64,000 bases of DNA from Ilyonectria destructans (lineage: Eukaryota > Ascomycota > Sordariomycetes > Hypocreales > Nectriaceae): contig JAHEWK010000016.1 of assembly GCA_020740775.1 (NCBI GenBank), forward strand, positions 1,054,001 to 1,118,000. The letters are read 5' to 3'. How positions within the stretch are numbered: position 1 is the stretch's first letter; each line of letters opens with the position of its first letter. Below are positions 1-11,751 of the stretch, in pieces. The position numbers and the translations under genes are program-made. A model generated the notes under the pieces. That model ran no database searches. It saw only the letters and a program-made list of their open reading frames with translations, and was not told the origin of the DNA.

Positions 1-3000
1 CAGGGGGGCAAGAAAATTCGCCCTGGGCGGAGCAAAGGGTTGGGCTGAGGTCTGGGACAGCCGGCGTGAGGGGCCAGCTGAAGCTACAGTAACACCAGCG
101 CCGGTAGCCCCAAGAATCCGCCGGCGCCGTCTTTTTTTGTAAGTCGGCATCTAGCGAGGGGATGGCGCGGTCGCGACGCGTTTGTTGTGTATTTGTGTGT
201 TTAAACAAACAAACTCACCCCGCCATGGCGACAGTCGATGACGAACTCGACGAATACGGGTGTATTAGCGAATGGGGGCGTCGTCTATGTCAAGAGCATC
301 GCAGTTAGCACAATTCATGGCGGCTCCGCTACCGAGATTGGGCTCCCCATCGACCCCAGAGCGATGGAGCGACGGGGCCCAGCTGGACAGGGGTGGAGAT
401 GGGAGGCCCAAAGTCGGCGAGGCAATGACAGAGGCGTCCAGCCTCAGGCCTGTCCAGACTTTCAGACAACACTCTGGGCACGGCGGTCTGTCTCACTCAG
501 CCATTTATCGTGGCCAGCCGGGTCTGTCTCATCGGAGGGGAATGTGACGGCGCTTTGATCCAGGGGAGGCATTTCGTGGGGTTCGTTGTGTCTATCAATC
601 ACGAGATGGCCCAACCAGGAGGCGGAAAGCTGTCCCCGCGTCCAGCACGCCCAGGGCTTTGAACTTTGATGTCTTGGACCGCCAGCTTGCAAGTCCCGGC
701 CGTCGGCTGCATGGCAGCCATGTCAGCCAGCATTTCAGTCTCCCCCGACCCAGAGACCGGCTTCGGACATGCGAGTGGGCGCTTTAGACGGTCCAGTGCC
801 CGGCGCCCAGCGCCCTGGGTCTACGGGGATAGAGCGCATGGGTCGTGGAAAATGAGGCCTGATTCCAGAAGCAATGTTCGTAGGCCTTGTTTCCTCGCTT
901 GCTCTGGGGGCGGACGAAATTTGATGCCAGCATCTGGCCCATTTGAGTGGTTGCGCCCTGGGGCCATGGGCCGCAGCAGCAGGGATGTGCTGCGCGTGCT
1001 ACCGGGCTGGGATGTTGGAAGAAATGCGGGATGGAGCCTTGACGGGAGTCTTGGACGTTCTGGGCCTGGTCTGGCTTTGCTCCATTCGACACCTCACAGT
1101 CACCTGGAACCTGGAATTCCACGAGGGCCTCTCTTTCGGCGGGCGAGGCCTTTTAGGCTTGGGTTGCTGGGGGTACTCATTTTGTTTGGACCCTGAATGG
1201 CTTCCCTTCTCGCTGGTGATTGAGTCTCTACTGGCCAGGTGGAGAGGGCGTCGACGGTGCAGACGGTGCAGAATCATGCATCAATGGCCTTATTGGCACC
1301 CATATACGAGCAACTTATGGCTTGCGGCAGATTATGGGCGCTCGAACTATCATGCCCCGAGTATGGAAGCTGCTCGCGGCCGCCTTCTCGTTGACAGCCA
1401 TCATCCTTGTTTGACGCTCAAGTGGAAGGGAAACAGAAGGCTCACAGGTCAGGGAGAGGTCCGGGTTAGGGATCCTCTTGCTGATCAATCCTCCACAAAA
1501 GAATAATAATAAGAGAGCCGATGAAATGAGAACCGGGAACCGGGAACTTGATCGAGATATAGCCAGGTTGATCCTCTTATGTTTTTTCTCGACAGCGCCG
1601 CGCAATGCGACTGGACGGCCCCGTGCACCCCGGAGCAGCCGGCCGCAATAAGAACCAAGAAACAAACAAAAAAACCGGGGAAGACGAGGCGATGACGAAA
1701 AATGTCAACTCAAATTTACAGTATTACTGAAATGGTAGGTACATGCACTCCCTAAGCTTTTAGTCCCAACGGTCATCCGGGTCGGGTCGGCCAACAAGCC
1801 CTCATTTGTCTGGCGTCGTTTGTCGGGACTTTACCCGGACAGGGCCAGACAGGAATTTCTCTCGGCTTCTTCCCCAGTCGCTGTGCTATGAAGTGTGCTA
1901 TGATGTGCCCTGCGTGCGTGTGCGTCGTACTTTTGTGCCGCAGTGCCGCGTACCTGCATTGTGCATCTTTCTCCGCGGCAAGGTACATACGCGCGGGCAT
2001 GGATGCTGGCCTTGCGTCGTATAGTCGATGTACCTTGCATGGCGAGAGGGGATCATCGCACAGTTGAGATGTCACCCAATCCCCAATGCTCCAGCGGGTT
2101 GAGGGTCTTCGTTGCCGCCCCGTCAGCCACACTTTAGAGGCTGGAACAAGAATCCCATCCATTGGTGGTTTTGAGGCGCTGCAGGCAGCTCTGCCAGGCC
2201 GCCTGCAGTCGCTTTCGCTTCTCGCCCATCGCCATTTTCCGCTTCTGCTCTCCTCTCGCTACTCTGTACCTCTCCCTTTCGCTTGGCCCGCTACCAGCAC
2301 CAAAGCAGCTAGGACCGCTAACTCGATGGAGCCATGGACTCAGGCACCAGACCCGCGGCGCCGCTGGTGGGCCGCCGTGGGGACCGGGGCCTGTGCCTGT
2401 GCCTGGGCGGACGGACGGTAGGGAGGGGAAAGTTCAAGCTCTAGTGGGCTCCAGTGGCCTCCAGTGGGTACAGGGGGAAACATTTGCGCTGAGCCCTGTA
2501 ACCTTGCCTTACGGAGATGGATGCCACTCGCCGGCTACTGCAGTTCTTGGTTTAGAGCGTCCGTGTAATGACATTATACTCTTTGGATTTGTTTAGTCTT
2601 TTCATTTACTCCGCCTGTTATAGGTACGCCTGCAGTTAGAGTGGGGTGCTTATGCAATGGTTATTTATCATCACACCTACTTGACTTCTGTCATCTGGGT
2701 CCTTGCTCCTCGTCTCCTCAGCCAAAGGCACAGCCCAAGGCACATGCCATGCCGTGCTATGCTTGTTTCGATTCCGGAACTAACACATGCACGCTCATGC
2801 ACATGCAAGCGCATCTGCCAGGGCTGGGCGGCTGGACAGCGAGAAGTGCACCACCCCATACTATGTAATTGTTATGTCACAGGCAGGCGCTTGAATCTGT
2901 TCTTTCGCATGTGAGGATGGTGACTGTTGCAGTGCCGTAGTGTTGCAGGCGAGCAGGGCGGGCCCAATTTCAGGGCATCTGCAAGGTACCCGTAGCTGAA

Positions 3001-5207
3001 AAACAAGTGTGCTTTGTAAGTGTGCATGGCCAGTTTATTAGAGTTAGTAGTTGGGGAATGGAGAAAACGGTGAGTGAGTAATTCAATGTTGATGGCGTTG
3101 AGAGAGAATGAAGAGGAGATGAGGGCGTTGAAGATTTTTTCCTACTCTCTCCGCTTCTGTTCCCTTGTGTCTCTGTTGATTCTCTCTTTTGCTCCCTCCG
3201 CCTGTGGGTTGGATTCACTTTTTCTTCGCGGGTTGCTCAACCCACGCCCTGATATACACACGCAGGGCTTTCTCTTGGCTTTCTTGGCTTCTTGTCTCTC
3301 CTTGACCTTTGCTGCTGGCTCAACGTCGCCTTTTTTTTCTGGGGCCTTTCTTCTTCGTCTACGAGACACGCATACGCGCATACACGCATTCACGCCCCTC
3401 AGCCAGATCAGATCGGACAATTCCCCTCGTCGTCCCCCTGACAGCAACAGTGCATACTGCTGCAGGACCCTCAACTCAACACTCACGGACGTCACCAAAG
3501 GCAACCTGACGATATTTGTGCGCAATAGTCACCATCGTCACATTCCCAACCACTCGGCTCCTGCAGTTGGCCCGTCTGATGCTCATCATTTCTTGGGCTA
3601 CCTTATACAAACTAGGCTCCTCCCACCCCTTCCCCATCGGCCGTTTTTTGCCCCCCCGCCGCCTTTGCCCACACCCGCCCGCCACACCTTGCTCTGGGCC
3701 TGACTCGAAGACTCAAATCGGGACCCCTAAACGAACGACGTGAATTTCGCTCGCCCACGTCGGGTACGCTACATTAGACTTGGGGTTGACCTTTCCCCTT
3801 TGGCCAATAACGGCACACTTTTTGCTCTGAGTGTTTTCCCTGCCCATCCTTGCCCCCTCGTCCCATTCGAGGAGGTGTTCAACCGAACAGAGGGCAGGAA
3901 GAAAAAAAACGAGAGTCCCGACCAAACGGAACAAACGCCGTTGGGACACTCACCGTTGCGTCCTCACACGCGCGCGCTCTTTCCTCTGGAGCTCGGCCTG
4001 TCCTTCTGTGCCCCCTGTGTCGTGTCACCTGCCCACCTTCTTTCCGCGTGGTGGCCTCTCGTCGTCCGCCTCTCGTTGACTCCTCGTCGACTGACATATA
4101 CTGCGAGCTACTCCCGCTGCACAAAGCCTAGGCTTCCTTTCTTCCTTTCTGCGCGGCGCCGCTCCCCTTCCCTACGGTTTTCTCGCACCCCCGCCAGTAA
4201 CCTGGCTCCTGGGCTATATTGCACGCCTGGCCTCCCTGCAGTCTTGCTGTCACAATCCTTGCTTTTCGCGAACCCGGACCGATCCCTGGTCCCCAAAAAC
4301 CAACCCTACCCGCTACGCTCATCCCGGCTTCCCCGTCGCCCACCCGTGCAGGGTGCGTGCCCGTGTACGTGCGATTTCCAGCTCCGGGGCTGCGCTGCCT
4401 GTAGTGCGGTGATTCATCATTACACTTGCTTCGGCTGAAGTTGGACCTGAACCCGCCTGGGCTTCATTTTCAGACGGGGCCAAGTCTGGAGTCCTAACGC
4501 TCGGAGTTCGACGAACGTCATAACACTGACCCTCCGCTCCCTGGGGTCATTTCCTCTCAGCTCCCCAACGCAGCGCGACCAGTCCAACGAGCCCGACTCT
4601 CGTTGCGACTTTTGTTTTTTTCCCTCGGTCCAGCACTAACACCAAAAGGTGGCTCGACGAGACCGCGGTTGCTCAAGAGTAGCGCCTTTTTTCCGGTTTT
4701 TGCTTCACGCTGTCTGGCAGGGAACCAGAGAGCTACGAAGACCTCGTCACGCGCCACTCTGCCTCGGAGGCCCAAGTCCAGAACTCGAATGACGCCGGAG
4801 CGAGTCACCGACGGAAAAAACTCACTCGTTCACCTCTCCGATTCTCCAACCGACTGCGTCCCTTCTTTTTCCTTTTCGTCGCCGGCTATGCACTGGTAGC
4901 AATGGCACAGAGTTCCTGCTGCCAGGCCTCTTTAATTCACCACACTCATTTCTGCACGGCGGCCACCGCCACAGCCTGTGCCCACAGCCTCAGGCGGCAG
5001 TGAAACCACTAATTAGGCCATCGCCAACCAACAAACCCGACGACAAACGGCCACGGCCAAGACGACGACCACGACTCGCCCGCGTTACGAACTCGTCCGT
5101 GCCTACAGCTCCCGCCCACCCGAGGGCCGCTGAAGGCATCACCTCGCCCTTCGCCCAGCAGTAGCAGCGGCCTCCTGCTCCTCCCTCCCCGCTGGGCTGG
5201 CACCATC
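1..5207. other. Gene-free stretch ending in a CT-rich leader
   Basis: I see no convincing gene here. The open frames on both strands are short, rich in Arg/Ser/Pro and without any recognisable domain, and they overlap one another in several frames, as expected of GC-rich non-coding DNA. From about 3100 the plus strand becomes strongly C/T-rich with many CCTCCC and TTCTCT tracts. That is typical of the promoter and long 5' leader of a filamentous fungal gene, and probably belongs to the TBC-domain gene that starts at 5208. An upstream non-coding exon cannot be excluded. Confidence 0.6.
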
Positions 5208-8200
5208 ATGATTCCCGCGGCGATCACCATTCCTGACGGCTCGGGAGAGCCGTCTCCCTCGCCTCGGTCTCCCACGTCTCCCAAATCTCCCAACCGCAAA
5301 TTCTCATTCTACGCTTCCCGCCTGCACGACAGCGGCAGCCCGGTGCCCGCCGACGCATATGCATCGCCTCTTCCTTCACCGTCCATCCTGCAGCAGACGA
5401 TTTCACTGCCCCCATCCCCGAGCGTCCGCATCGTGCCCTTTGGCTTCGCGTACCGGAATGTTGAAAGTGAATCATCCGAGTCACTGCCGCTGTCACAGCT
5501 GCCACCGCTTCCCATGTCACCTATGCTGCCCATGTCGCCGCGGTGGGATTCGCTGTCGCATAGCTCCAAATTTGCCCTGCAGCCAACGCCCGAGAACCCC
5601 AACCCGGCCTCCCTGATGGACGCCCCGCCCCATCCTCCCTCTCCCTTCGCCTACGACGCCTACAGCATCCCTTCCGACTCCCGAAACGCATCCCCGACAT
5701 TCGCTCTTGCAACGCACTCGTCGCTGGGGGATCTGCACGCCTCTGACAGTCCTTCCGCCTCCTCTCCGATCGAGAACTTCTCGCGGCCCAGGAAGTTGAG
5801 CATCCGCCAGCCAATCACGGACCCGGCCAAGCCACGACCCACCGGGAGCTTCAACCCAGCCGATCAGTACCTGGAACTCGTCAGCTCCCCAACCCAAAAC
5901 CCGCTTTGGCCGCCAACACGTCCCCGTGGTCCTTCTGTTTCATCGTTCCAGTCCGCCTCGACATATCATTCTGTCCTCTCTCCTCCCGCCTCGGAATTCA
6001 ACGAACCTCGACCACCACGTTCTCGTCCCACGACCAATGGTACCGCGCCCCTACAACGACCGCCGCTGACCTACAACAACACAGGCGGATCAGCGTCCCC
6101 GAGCGCTGTCGCCGCGCCGTGGATGGGTGGAGAGGAGCTTCGTTCCAGTTTCCGGTCCCAGTTTACTGAGTCTACGGCCCCGGGCACCACCGCCACCGAG
6201 CGGAGCAGCGTCTTGACCAAGGACAGCTCCGTCACCTCGCTCTACCCCCCAGCCGAAGCCGACGTGGAGGACGACGGGCAGGGGGAAGCTGATGTCAACG
6301 ACGACGACGACGACGACGAATTGAGCCTCGATGATCTTATGGGCATGTACGAGCAAGGATTCGACGACGACGAAGATTTGGACAATCACTACCACGTAGA
6401 AGATCGCCCTGACACCTCTGCCTCGCAAATTGACTACCACGCCGGTGCACGACCCGAGACTGCTGCTTCATACAACATCGGTTCTGGACCTGCCACTTCG
6501 ACCTCGGACCGCGCCTATAGCATCAGTGCACGACCCGAAACATCTGCTTCCATTGACTCTCAGGTGGATGGCCGGCCCGACGCGTCTGCTTCCCACATCG
6601 ACTATAAAATCGGTGCACGCCCCGAGACAGCTGCTTCGGACGCGGATTACAACATTGGCGCTCGTCCTGGGTCCTCGACCTCCAGCCAGGGTTACAACGT
6701 CGGTGCACGACCCGAAACCTCGACCTCAAGCCAGGGTTACAACGTCGGTGCACGCCCCGACACCTCGAACTCTGACCGTTTCTCCGACATGGGTGCCCGT
6801 CCTACGACCTCGGCGTCGGACATGGAGCCACGCCACGGCTCCATCCAAATCCAGATCGACGAAGACGAAGACGATGAAGACTTCCCTCAACGCGGTGAAA
6901 AGGAAAAGACGTCGACCTTGGATCGGGAGATTCGCATGTCCAAGATGATCTTCACCAGCCCAGCCTACATCGCTTCCGTACCACACATCGCCGAGAACCT
7001 GGCCCGCAGGAGCATGGACAAGCGCGACTCGGCCAAGTCGCTGGATTCGGAACCCTCCGTCGTCTCTTCACGAACTCCATTGAATGAAACAGCTCCTCCA
7101 TTCTCTCCCTCCATCAATGAAATCTTCTCTCCCATTTCTCCTCCCATCTCGCCGCCCAACGACGACATCAACCTCTCCCTCTCGCTTCCCTTTACAGCGA
7201 AGGCCGCTCCTTCCTCCCTCATCTCGCCTCCTGTCTCACCACCGCCGCCGATCCCTTCAAACATGGCACCGCCCATTGCCCCGGCACCGCCGGAAGACCC
7301 CAGCTGCCGAGACAGGTATGGCTTCAAAAAGGAGAACCAGTATGTGAGCCGACAGCAATACGACACCTGGAACTCCGGCTATACCGAATACCTGGCTCGA
7401 AGACGGAAGAAGTGGGTCGGCTACCTCAAAGACAGTGCACTGATGACAGACCATCCCAACCGATTTCCTGCACCTAATGCCAAAACGAAGCGATTTGTGC
7501 GCAAAGGCATTCCTCCGGATTGGCGAGGTGCCGCCTGGTTCTACTACGCGGGTGGCCCGGCCATCTTGGCCCAGCATTCGGGTCTCTACGACAAGCTGAC
7601 GACCAAGAAGGCAAACGAGGTGGATACTGAAGCAATTGAGCGTGATCTCCACCGCACATTCCCTGACAACGTCAAATTCAAGCCCCCGGGTGGATTCCAG
7701 GCCGCATCGCCCAGCGCTAGGGAGAGTCAATCGACCATGACCGACGATTCGGTTCGTGGCAACAGCCCAGTGCCGCCGCCTGGATCCGAGGACGAGCCGC
7801 CAATCATCACCTCGCTTCGACGGGTCTTGCATGCGTTCTCCGTATACAACCCCCGAATCGGCTACTGCCAAAGCTTGAACTTCCTGGCTGGTCTCCTGCT
7901 TCTCTTTGTTGAGACGGAGGAGCAGTGTTTCTGGTTGCTCAACGTCATCACCCGTATTTACCTCCCAGGGACCCATGAGACTAGCCTGGAGGGTTCGAAA
8001 GTGGACCTTGGAGTGTTGATGACGGAGTTGCGGGACACCATGCCGGGTATCTGGGACAAGGTCGGAGGAGACCTCGAGGCTGAACCAAACTCTCGCCCGC
8101 AAACGAGCAAGTCAATCCGTCTGCCTCGGTCCCGGCGCAAGGATCTCAACCGACTATCGACCGACCGTCTGCCTCCCATCACGCTCTGCATGACCGCGTG

Positions 8201-8621
8201 GTTCATGAGCTGCTTCATCGGAACGCTGCCCATTGAGTCGACGCTCCGCGTTTGGGATGTGTTCTTCTACGAGGGATCGAAGACGCTCTTCCGTATCTCG
8301 CTTGCCATCTTCAAGCTCGGAGAGAGTGAGATCAAGTCAGTCAGCGACCCAATGGAAATGTTTGGTGTCGTCCAAGGGTTCCCCCGAAAGCTGATTGACG
8401 CCAACGGGCTGATGGACGCATGCTTCAAACGACGCAATGGCTTCGGACACCTAAGCCAAGACCAAATCGACGTACGTCGCCAGGAGCGCCGGGCCAAGGC
8501 ACAGTTCGACCGGGCTCAGCAAAACAAGGTGACCAAAACCTGGAACGTGACACAATCAGATCCAGCCAAGGAGAAGGAGAAGGGCCTGTTTGGGAAGAAG
8601 CGGACCCCAACTGGCCTGTAA
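5208..8621 (+). CDS. TBC-domain Rab GTPase-activating protein (Gyp3/Msb3-like)
   Basis: Single-exon gene for 1137 residues. The C-terminal part (about residues 765-1050) is a TBC domain, which speeds GTP hydrolysis by Rab GTPases with a dual arginine/glutamine finger. Both catalytic motifs are visible: IERDLHR near residue 809 (IxxDxxR, Arg finger) and GYCQSL near 886 (YxQ, Gln finger). The entry motif RKGIPPDWRGAAW resembles the Gyp3/Msb3 group, which acts on exocytic Rabs; that subgroup is inferred. The first 700 residues are low-complexity, rich in Ser/Pro, with an acidic run (DDDDDDDE near 365) and a repeated GARPET-S-YNIG motif of about 16 residues from roughly 397 to 540. The start is the first ATG after a CT-rich leader and opens the frame MIPAAITIPDG. 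Its neighbour, the E2 gene, is convergent. Confidence 0.93.
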   Translation: MIPAAITIPDGSGEPSPSPRSPTSPKSPNRKFSFYASRLHDSGSPVPADAYASPLPSPSILQQTISLPPSPSVRIVPFGFAYRNVESESSESLPLSQLPPLPMSPMLPMSPRWDSLSHSSKFALQPTPENPNPASLMDAPPHPPSPFAYDAYSIPSDSRNASPTFALATHSSLGDLHASDSPSASSPIENFSRPRKLSIRQPITDPAKPRPTGSFNPADQYLELVSSPTQNPLWPPTRPRGPSVSSFQSASTYHSVLSPPASEFNEPRPPRSRPTTNGTAPLQRPPLTYNNTGGSASPSAVAAPWMGGEELRSSFRSQFTESTAPGTTATERSSVLTKDSSVTSLYPPAEADVEDDGQGEADVNDDDDDDELSLDDLMGMYEQGFDDDEDLDNHYHVEDRPDTSASQIDYHAGARPETAASYNIGSGPATSTSDRAYSISARPETSASIDSQVDGRPDASASHIDYKIGARPETAASDADYNIGARPGSSTSSQGYNVGARPETSTSSQGYNVGARPDTSNSDRFSDMGARPTTSASDMEPRHGSIQIQIDEDEDDEDFPQRGEKEKTSTLDREIRMSKMIFTSPAYIASVPHIAENLARRSMDKRDSAKSLDSEPSVVSSRTPLNETAPPFSPSINEIFSPISPPISPPNDDINLSLSLPFTAKAAPSSLISPPVSPPPPIPSNMAPPIAPAPPEDPSCRDRYGFKKENQYVSRQQYDTWNSGYTEYLARRRKKWVGYLKDSALMTDHPNRFPAPNAKTKRFVRKGIPPDWRGAAWFYYAGGPAILAQHSGLYDKLTTKKANEVDTEAIERDLHRTFPDNVKFKPPGGFQAASPSARESQSTMTDDSVRGNSPVPPPGSEDEPPIITSLRRVLHAFSVYNPRIGYCQSLNFLAGLLLLFVETEEQCFWLLNVITRIYLPGTHETSLEGSKVDLGVLMTELRDTMPGIWDKVGGDLEAEPNSRPQTSKSIRLPRSRRKDLNRLSTDRLPPITLCMTAWFMSCFIGTLPIESTLRVWDVFFYEGSKTLFRISLAIFKLGESEIKSVSDPMEMFGVVQGFPRKLIDANGLMDACFKRRNGFGHLSQDQIDVRRQERRAKAQFDRAQQNKVTKTWNVTQSDPAKEKEKGLFGKKRTPTGL
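6400..6828 (+). repeat. Coding minisatellite in the TBC-domain gene
   Basis: About nine imperfect in-frame copies of a 45-51 nt unit encode variants of GARPET(A/S)(A/T)S-x-x-YNIG. The two central copies (around 6690-6760) are nearly identical at the DNA level, which points to recent slippage or unequal exchange. The repeat lies in the disordered N-terminal half, away from the catalytic TBC domain. Confidence 0.85.
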
Positions 8622-9501
8622 TACAACCCCCAGCGAGCACATCTGTGCACTCACCCACACCCGCCACTCCCTCATACACTTTTAACAACACATCGAATTT
8701 CACTTCGACTTCGACTTCGAGCCTAGACACCCACAGCATACCAGGACCAAGGCGGCGGAGCCACTTGCTCTACACATGGCCTCTACACATGGCATGGCGT
8801 TTCAGCGGCAGGCACGGTTCGCCTCTTCATTCGACTAAGCGGCCCCGTGCCTGCATTTTTATCTTATTTTCTTTACGGCAAACTCTGCCCTTCTTCACAG
8901 CATACCATATTTTTCCTTGTTTTATGTCACAAAAAGAGGGGGAGGGAACGATGGACGGTCGGACGGATGGGATGGACGCATACGTTGAGGAAAAGAAAAC
9001 TTGTTTATCATAATGACGACGGTTAACGGCTTAACAAAAGTACAATACCACAAGCACAGGAGGGACATTACGCCTACGAAACGACAAAAGAACCTCCCGC
9101 GTGAGGGAAGCGGTTCGAGGCAGAGAGGGTGCCCTGAGATAGGAGGGCACCGTCTGGAGACGTGTTGCGCATGGCTTTTATATCCATAGAGGAATCAGGT
9201 ACGGATTGGATAGAAGAGGGTATGAGCATCTGTAGATGAACCCGACGAAGTGATATCCCAATGGAATGAAGATGAAATTTTCAAACTAAATGGCTTTTGA
9301 GTGCCCTAATGGACGTTTTATATGTCATGTGCTTTTGGCTTGACTGATGTATTGAGTTTGGTTTGTTAGTGTTTCGGATACATGTGCGTTCGCCTCGGTG
9401 TTGCAGCGTCCCTCGACTACGTTCTGCGTATGTCTGTTGTCTCGCAATGTCCCATTTCATTTCATCGCATTATATCATCCCGTCTCCGCAGGCGGTCCTG
9501 T
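8622..9501. other. Convergent 3' intergenic region
   Basis: The region lies between the stop of the TBC gene and the stop of the E2 gene on the opposite strand. It should hold both 3' untranslated regions and terminators. It is more AT-rich than the flanking coding DNA after 9000, and I see no gene. Confidence 0.6.
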
Positions 9502-10047
9502 TCATGAGGCTACAGGGGGGAAAGTCGGCTCGGCCTTGGCGTACCTGTCGACGTGGATCTTGACATTCTTCTCCCACTCGGGGCGGTTGTTGCGGAACTC
9601 GTCCGCGATGCGGTCCTCGAGCGGGTCGTCAGGCTGCGGCTCGACGAGCAGATTGCGGACGGCCTCGAGCACGGCGCGCAGCTTGGTGCTGGGCTTCCAG
9701 GCGTCGGGCTTGAGCAGTCCCAGGCAGATGTTGCCCAGCGAGTCGTTGGTGACGTTGGGGTGGTAGATGCGCGTGACGAACTTGACCACGGGCGCCTTGA
9801 ACGGATAGTCGGCCGGCAGCGAGAGCACGAGCCCGAACACGCCCGGGTGGTAGGCCGACGGCGCCGGCGGCCGCAGCGTGACGTGCCAGGTGTGGATGGA
9901 GTCGTTGGGCGGCAGGGACACGGTGAAGCCCTCCGGGGGGTCTTGGGAGACTTCGGCGAATTCCTGCGAGAGGGGAGGTTGTCAGAGGGGGAGAGGATGG
10001 GGAGAGGATGGGGGTAAAGGTACCTTTGTGATGCGCTTGGAGGCCAT
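9502..10047 (-). CDS. Ubiquitin-conjugating enzyme E2 (UBE2L3-like features)
   Basis: Two exons: 10047-9964 boundaries resolve to exon 1 at 10047-10024 (MASKRITK) and exon 2 at 9963-9502, joined across a 60-nt intron (GTACCT...CGCAG). The product is 161 residues, a bare UBC fold with almost no extensions. It accepts ubiquitin from E1 on a cysteine and hands it to an E3 or substrate. Visible hallmarks are the HPN motif at 76-78 and the active-site cysteine 88 in GNICLGLL. The following DAWKPSTKL and the EPQPDDPL segment are closer to the UbcH7/UBE2L3 style (WKPATK, PQPEHPL) than to Ubc4/5. That class works with HECT and RBR ligases, so this assignment is an inference. The enzyme is transcribed away from rrp1. 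Confidence 0.92.
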
Positions 10048-10968
10048 TTTAGCGGTCGATGGGTTGTTGTTGAAGTAGAAGTGGTGATGTGGTTGTTCTT
10101 AGTAGAGAGCTTGCTTGGAGGAACAAGCTTGGACGGAGCTCTTTGTCGTAAGGAGATCCGTTTATCCGGCACAAGTATAAGTCTTTCGTCGAGCGTCTTC
10201 TCAGTCGTGTCTCTCGTCGTCTAATACCCACGTAACTCGCAGTCCTTTCTCAGATGCAACGTTCTTCGCTCAAACGGTGCAAAGTCGGAGGGAAAGAAAG
10301 AAAAAAGAAGTATGACGATGGGCTGAATGGATGGAGGGATGGATGGTGGGGTAATTGCATGTCGCAGCAGACTCAAAGTCAGTCACACGGAGGGGCCAGC
10401 AGGCAGAACGGAGGCGGCAGGGGTGGAGTTGGCGCCCGGGGGGGAGCGAGAAAACACCCTATAGGCTGGTGGCCCCCGCTGCGAACGCGCTGGAATTCGG
10501 GGAGGCTTAGGGGATGCTTAGGGGGTGCTTACAGTTGGTATTACGTACCGCGATGAAGAGGAGAGGAGAGGAGAGAGCAGGAGAGTGCCTCGTGCATCAA
10601 TCAGAGTCCATGGAAGTATTCCGAGTCGTCTACCGGGTAATTGAATTGGTCAATAGGATGACTATCCCAACGCCAATATTTAGTTGCACAGCGCTGTAGA
10701 AATTGGAGTTGGGAGGGGTTGATGTGGTCTACATGACCCGGTACACATCGCTATGCACCTTGGATCCATCCGGCAGCCAGGTGAGCCTCGGTGAGCACCC
10801 CACATTTTCCCATCCCACCTCTCACCGTCGTCCCTCACCGTGACAAAAAAAAAAGTTGCCCGCCTTCGCTCTGCTGCTCAACACCATAACCCAACCATCA
10901 CCAACTCTCCCTCAAACCCACCGCCCACACCTCCCCCTCCCGGAAAGCAGCCCAATTGCTCCTCCATC
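10048..10968. other. Divergent promoter region of the E2 gene and rrp1
   Basis: This 0.9-kb region separates the start codons of two genes transcribed in opposite directions and should contain both promoters. Short purine-rich runs occur around 10290-10320 and 10555-10580, and a C/T/A-rich stretch precedes the rrp1 start. No gene is seen. Confidence 0.55.
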
Positions 10969-11751
10969 ATGGCTGCCCACGAGTCCCAAATGCCCTTTAT
11001 CCGCAACCTTGCGTCTAGCGGTTCGTCCTCCTCATCATAGGCCTGGGATCTCCCACCTGCTAACTCGTTCCCGCAAGACCGCAAGCTCCGCGTCGCCGCC
11101 CTCGAATCCCTCCAGACCTTCCTCGCCTCCCGCTCCTCCCTCGCCGAAGCCGACGCCCAGAAGCTCTGGAAGGGCCTGTTCTACGCGCTGTGGATGACCG
11201 ACCGCCCCGTGCCGCAGCAGCGCCTCGCCGCCGACCTCGCCGGCCTGCTGTTCCGCCTGCAGCCCGCCTGCGCCGTGCCCTGGCTGCGCGGCTTCTGGGC
11301 CGTCGTCGGCGCCCAGTGGACCGGCATTGACGTGCTGCGCCTCGAGAAGTTCCTGCTGCTCGTGCGCCGCGTCTTCGCCGCCCACGTGCGCCTGGCCAAG
11401 GAGCACGCCTACGCCGGCGAGGAGGTCGACGCCGTCATCGCCGTGCTGGCTGACTACCCCTTCGAGGTCGAGGGCGACCTGCGCAAGGTCCCCGTGGGCA
11501 TCCGCCTGCACGCGCTAGACATGTGGGTGGACGAGCTGGAGCGCGAGGGCGCGCTGGCCGACGCCGCCGCCGCGCCCTTCGTCAAGAGCTTGGGCGACCT
11601 GCTGATCCCGCTGCGCCGGTGCCCCGTGAAGCAGGTGCGGGATCGCTGCCCAGAGAGCTACGACGACGAGAGACTGCCCTGGGGCAAGCCCGCGACCGAG
11701 GAGGAGGCCGAGGAGGAGGATGGCGACGAGTGGGGTGGCATTCAGGACTAG
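10969..11751 (+). CDS. rrp1: Ribosomal RNA-processing protein 1 (Nop52 family)
   Basis: Two exons, 10969-11020 and 11078-11751, give 241 residues. The 57-nt intron has a GTTCGT donor, a perfect GCTAAC branch site at about 11060 and a GCAAG acceptor. The joined codon makes GAC, giving SSDRKLRVAAL. Nop52/Rrp1 proteins sit in the nucleolus and are needed to make the 27S-to-25S/5.8S rRNA of the large ribosomal subunit. The family signature is seen as MPFIRNLAS at the start, then DRKLRVAALESLQ, LWKGLFYALWMTDRP and FYRVD-like helices such as GIDVLRLEKFLLLVRR. An acidic tail (EEEAEEEDGDEW) ends the protein. At 241 residues it is close to the yeast protein in size. It is convergent with the large gene at 12191-15877. 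Confidence 0.93.

Noticed and set aside
666..1196. Plus-strand frame of 176 codons near the window start
   Set aside because: Arg/Gly/Ser-rich, overlapped by equally long frames in other phases, no domain and no plausible splice context.
3740..4438. Plus-strand frame of 232 codons in the CT-rich tract
   Set aside because: Composition follows the CT-rich DNA, no domain; better read as leader or promoter of the TBC gene.
7257..8102. Long minus-strand frame of 281 codons inside the TBC gene
   Set aside because: It lies fully antisense to the conserved TBC domain, has no domain of its own, and is explained by codon composition of the real gene.
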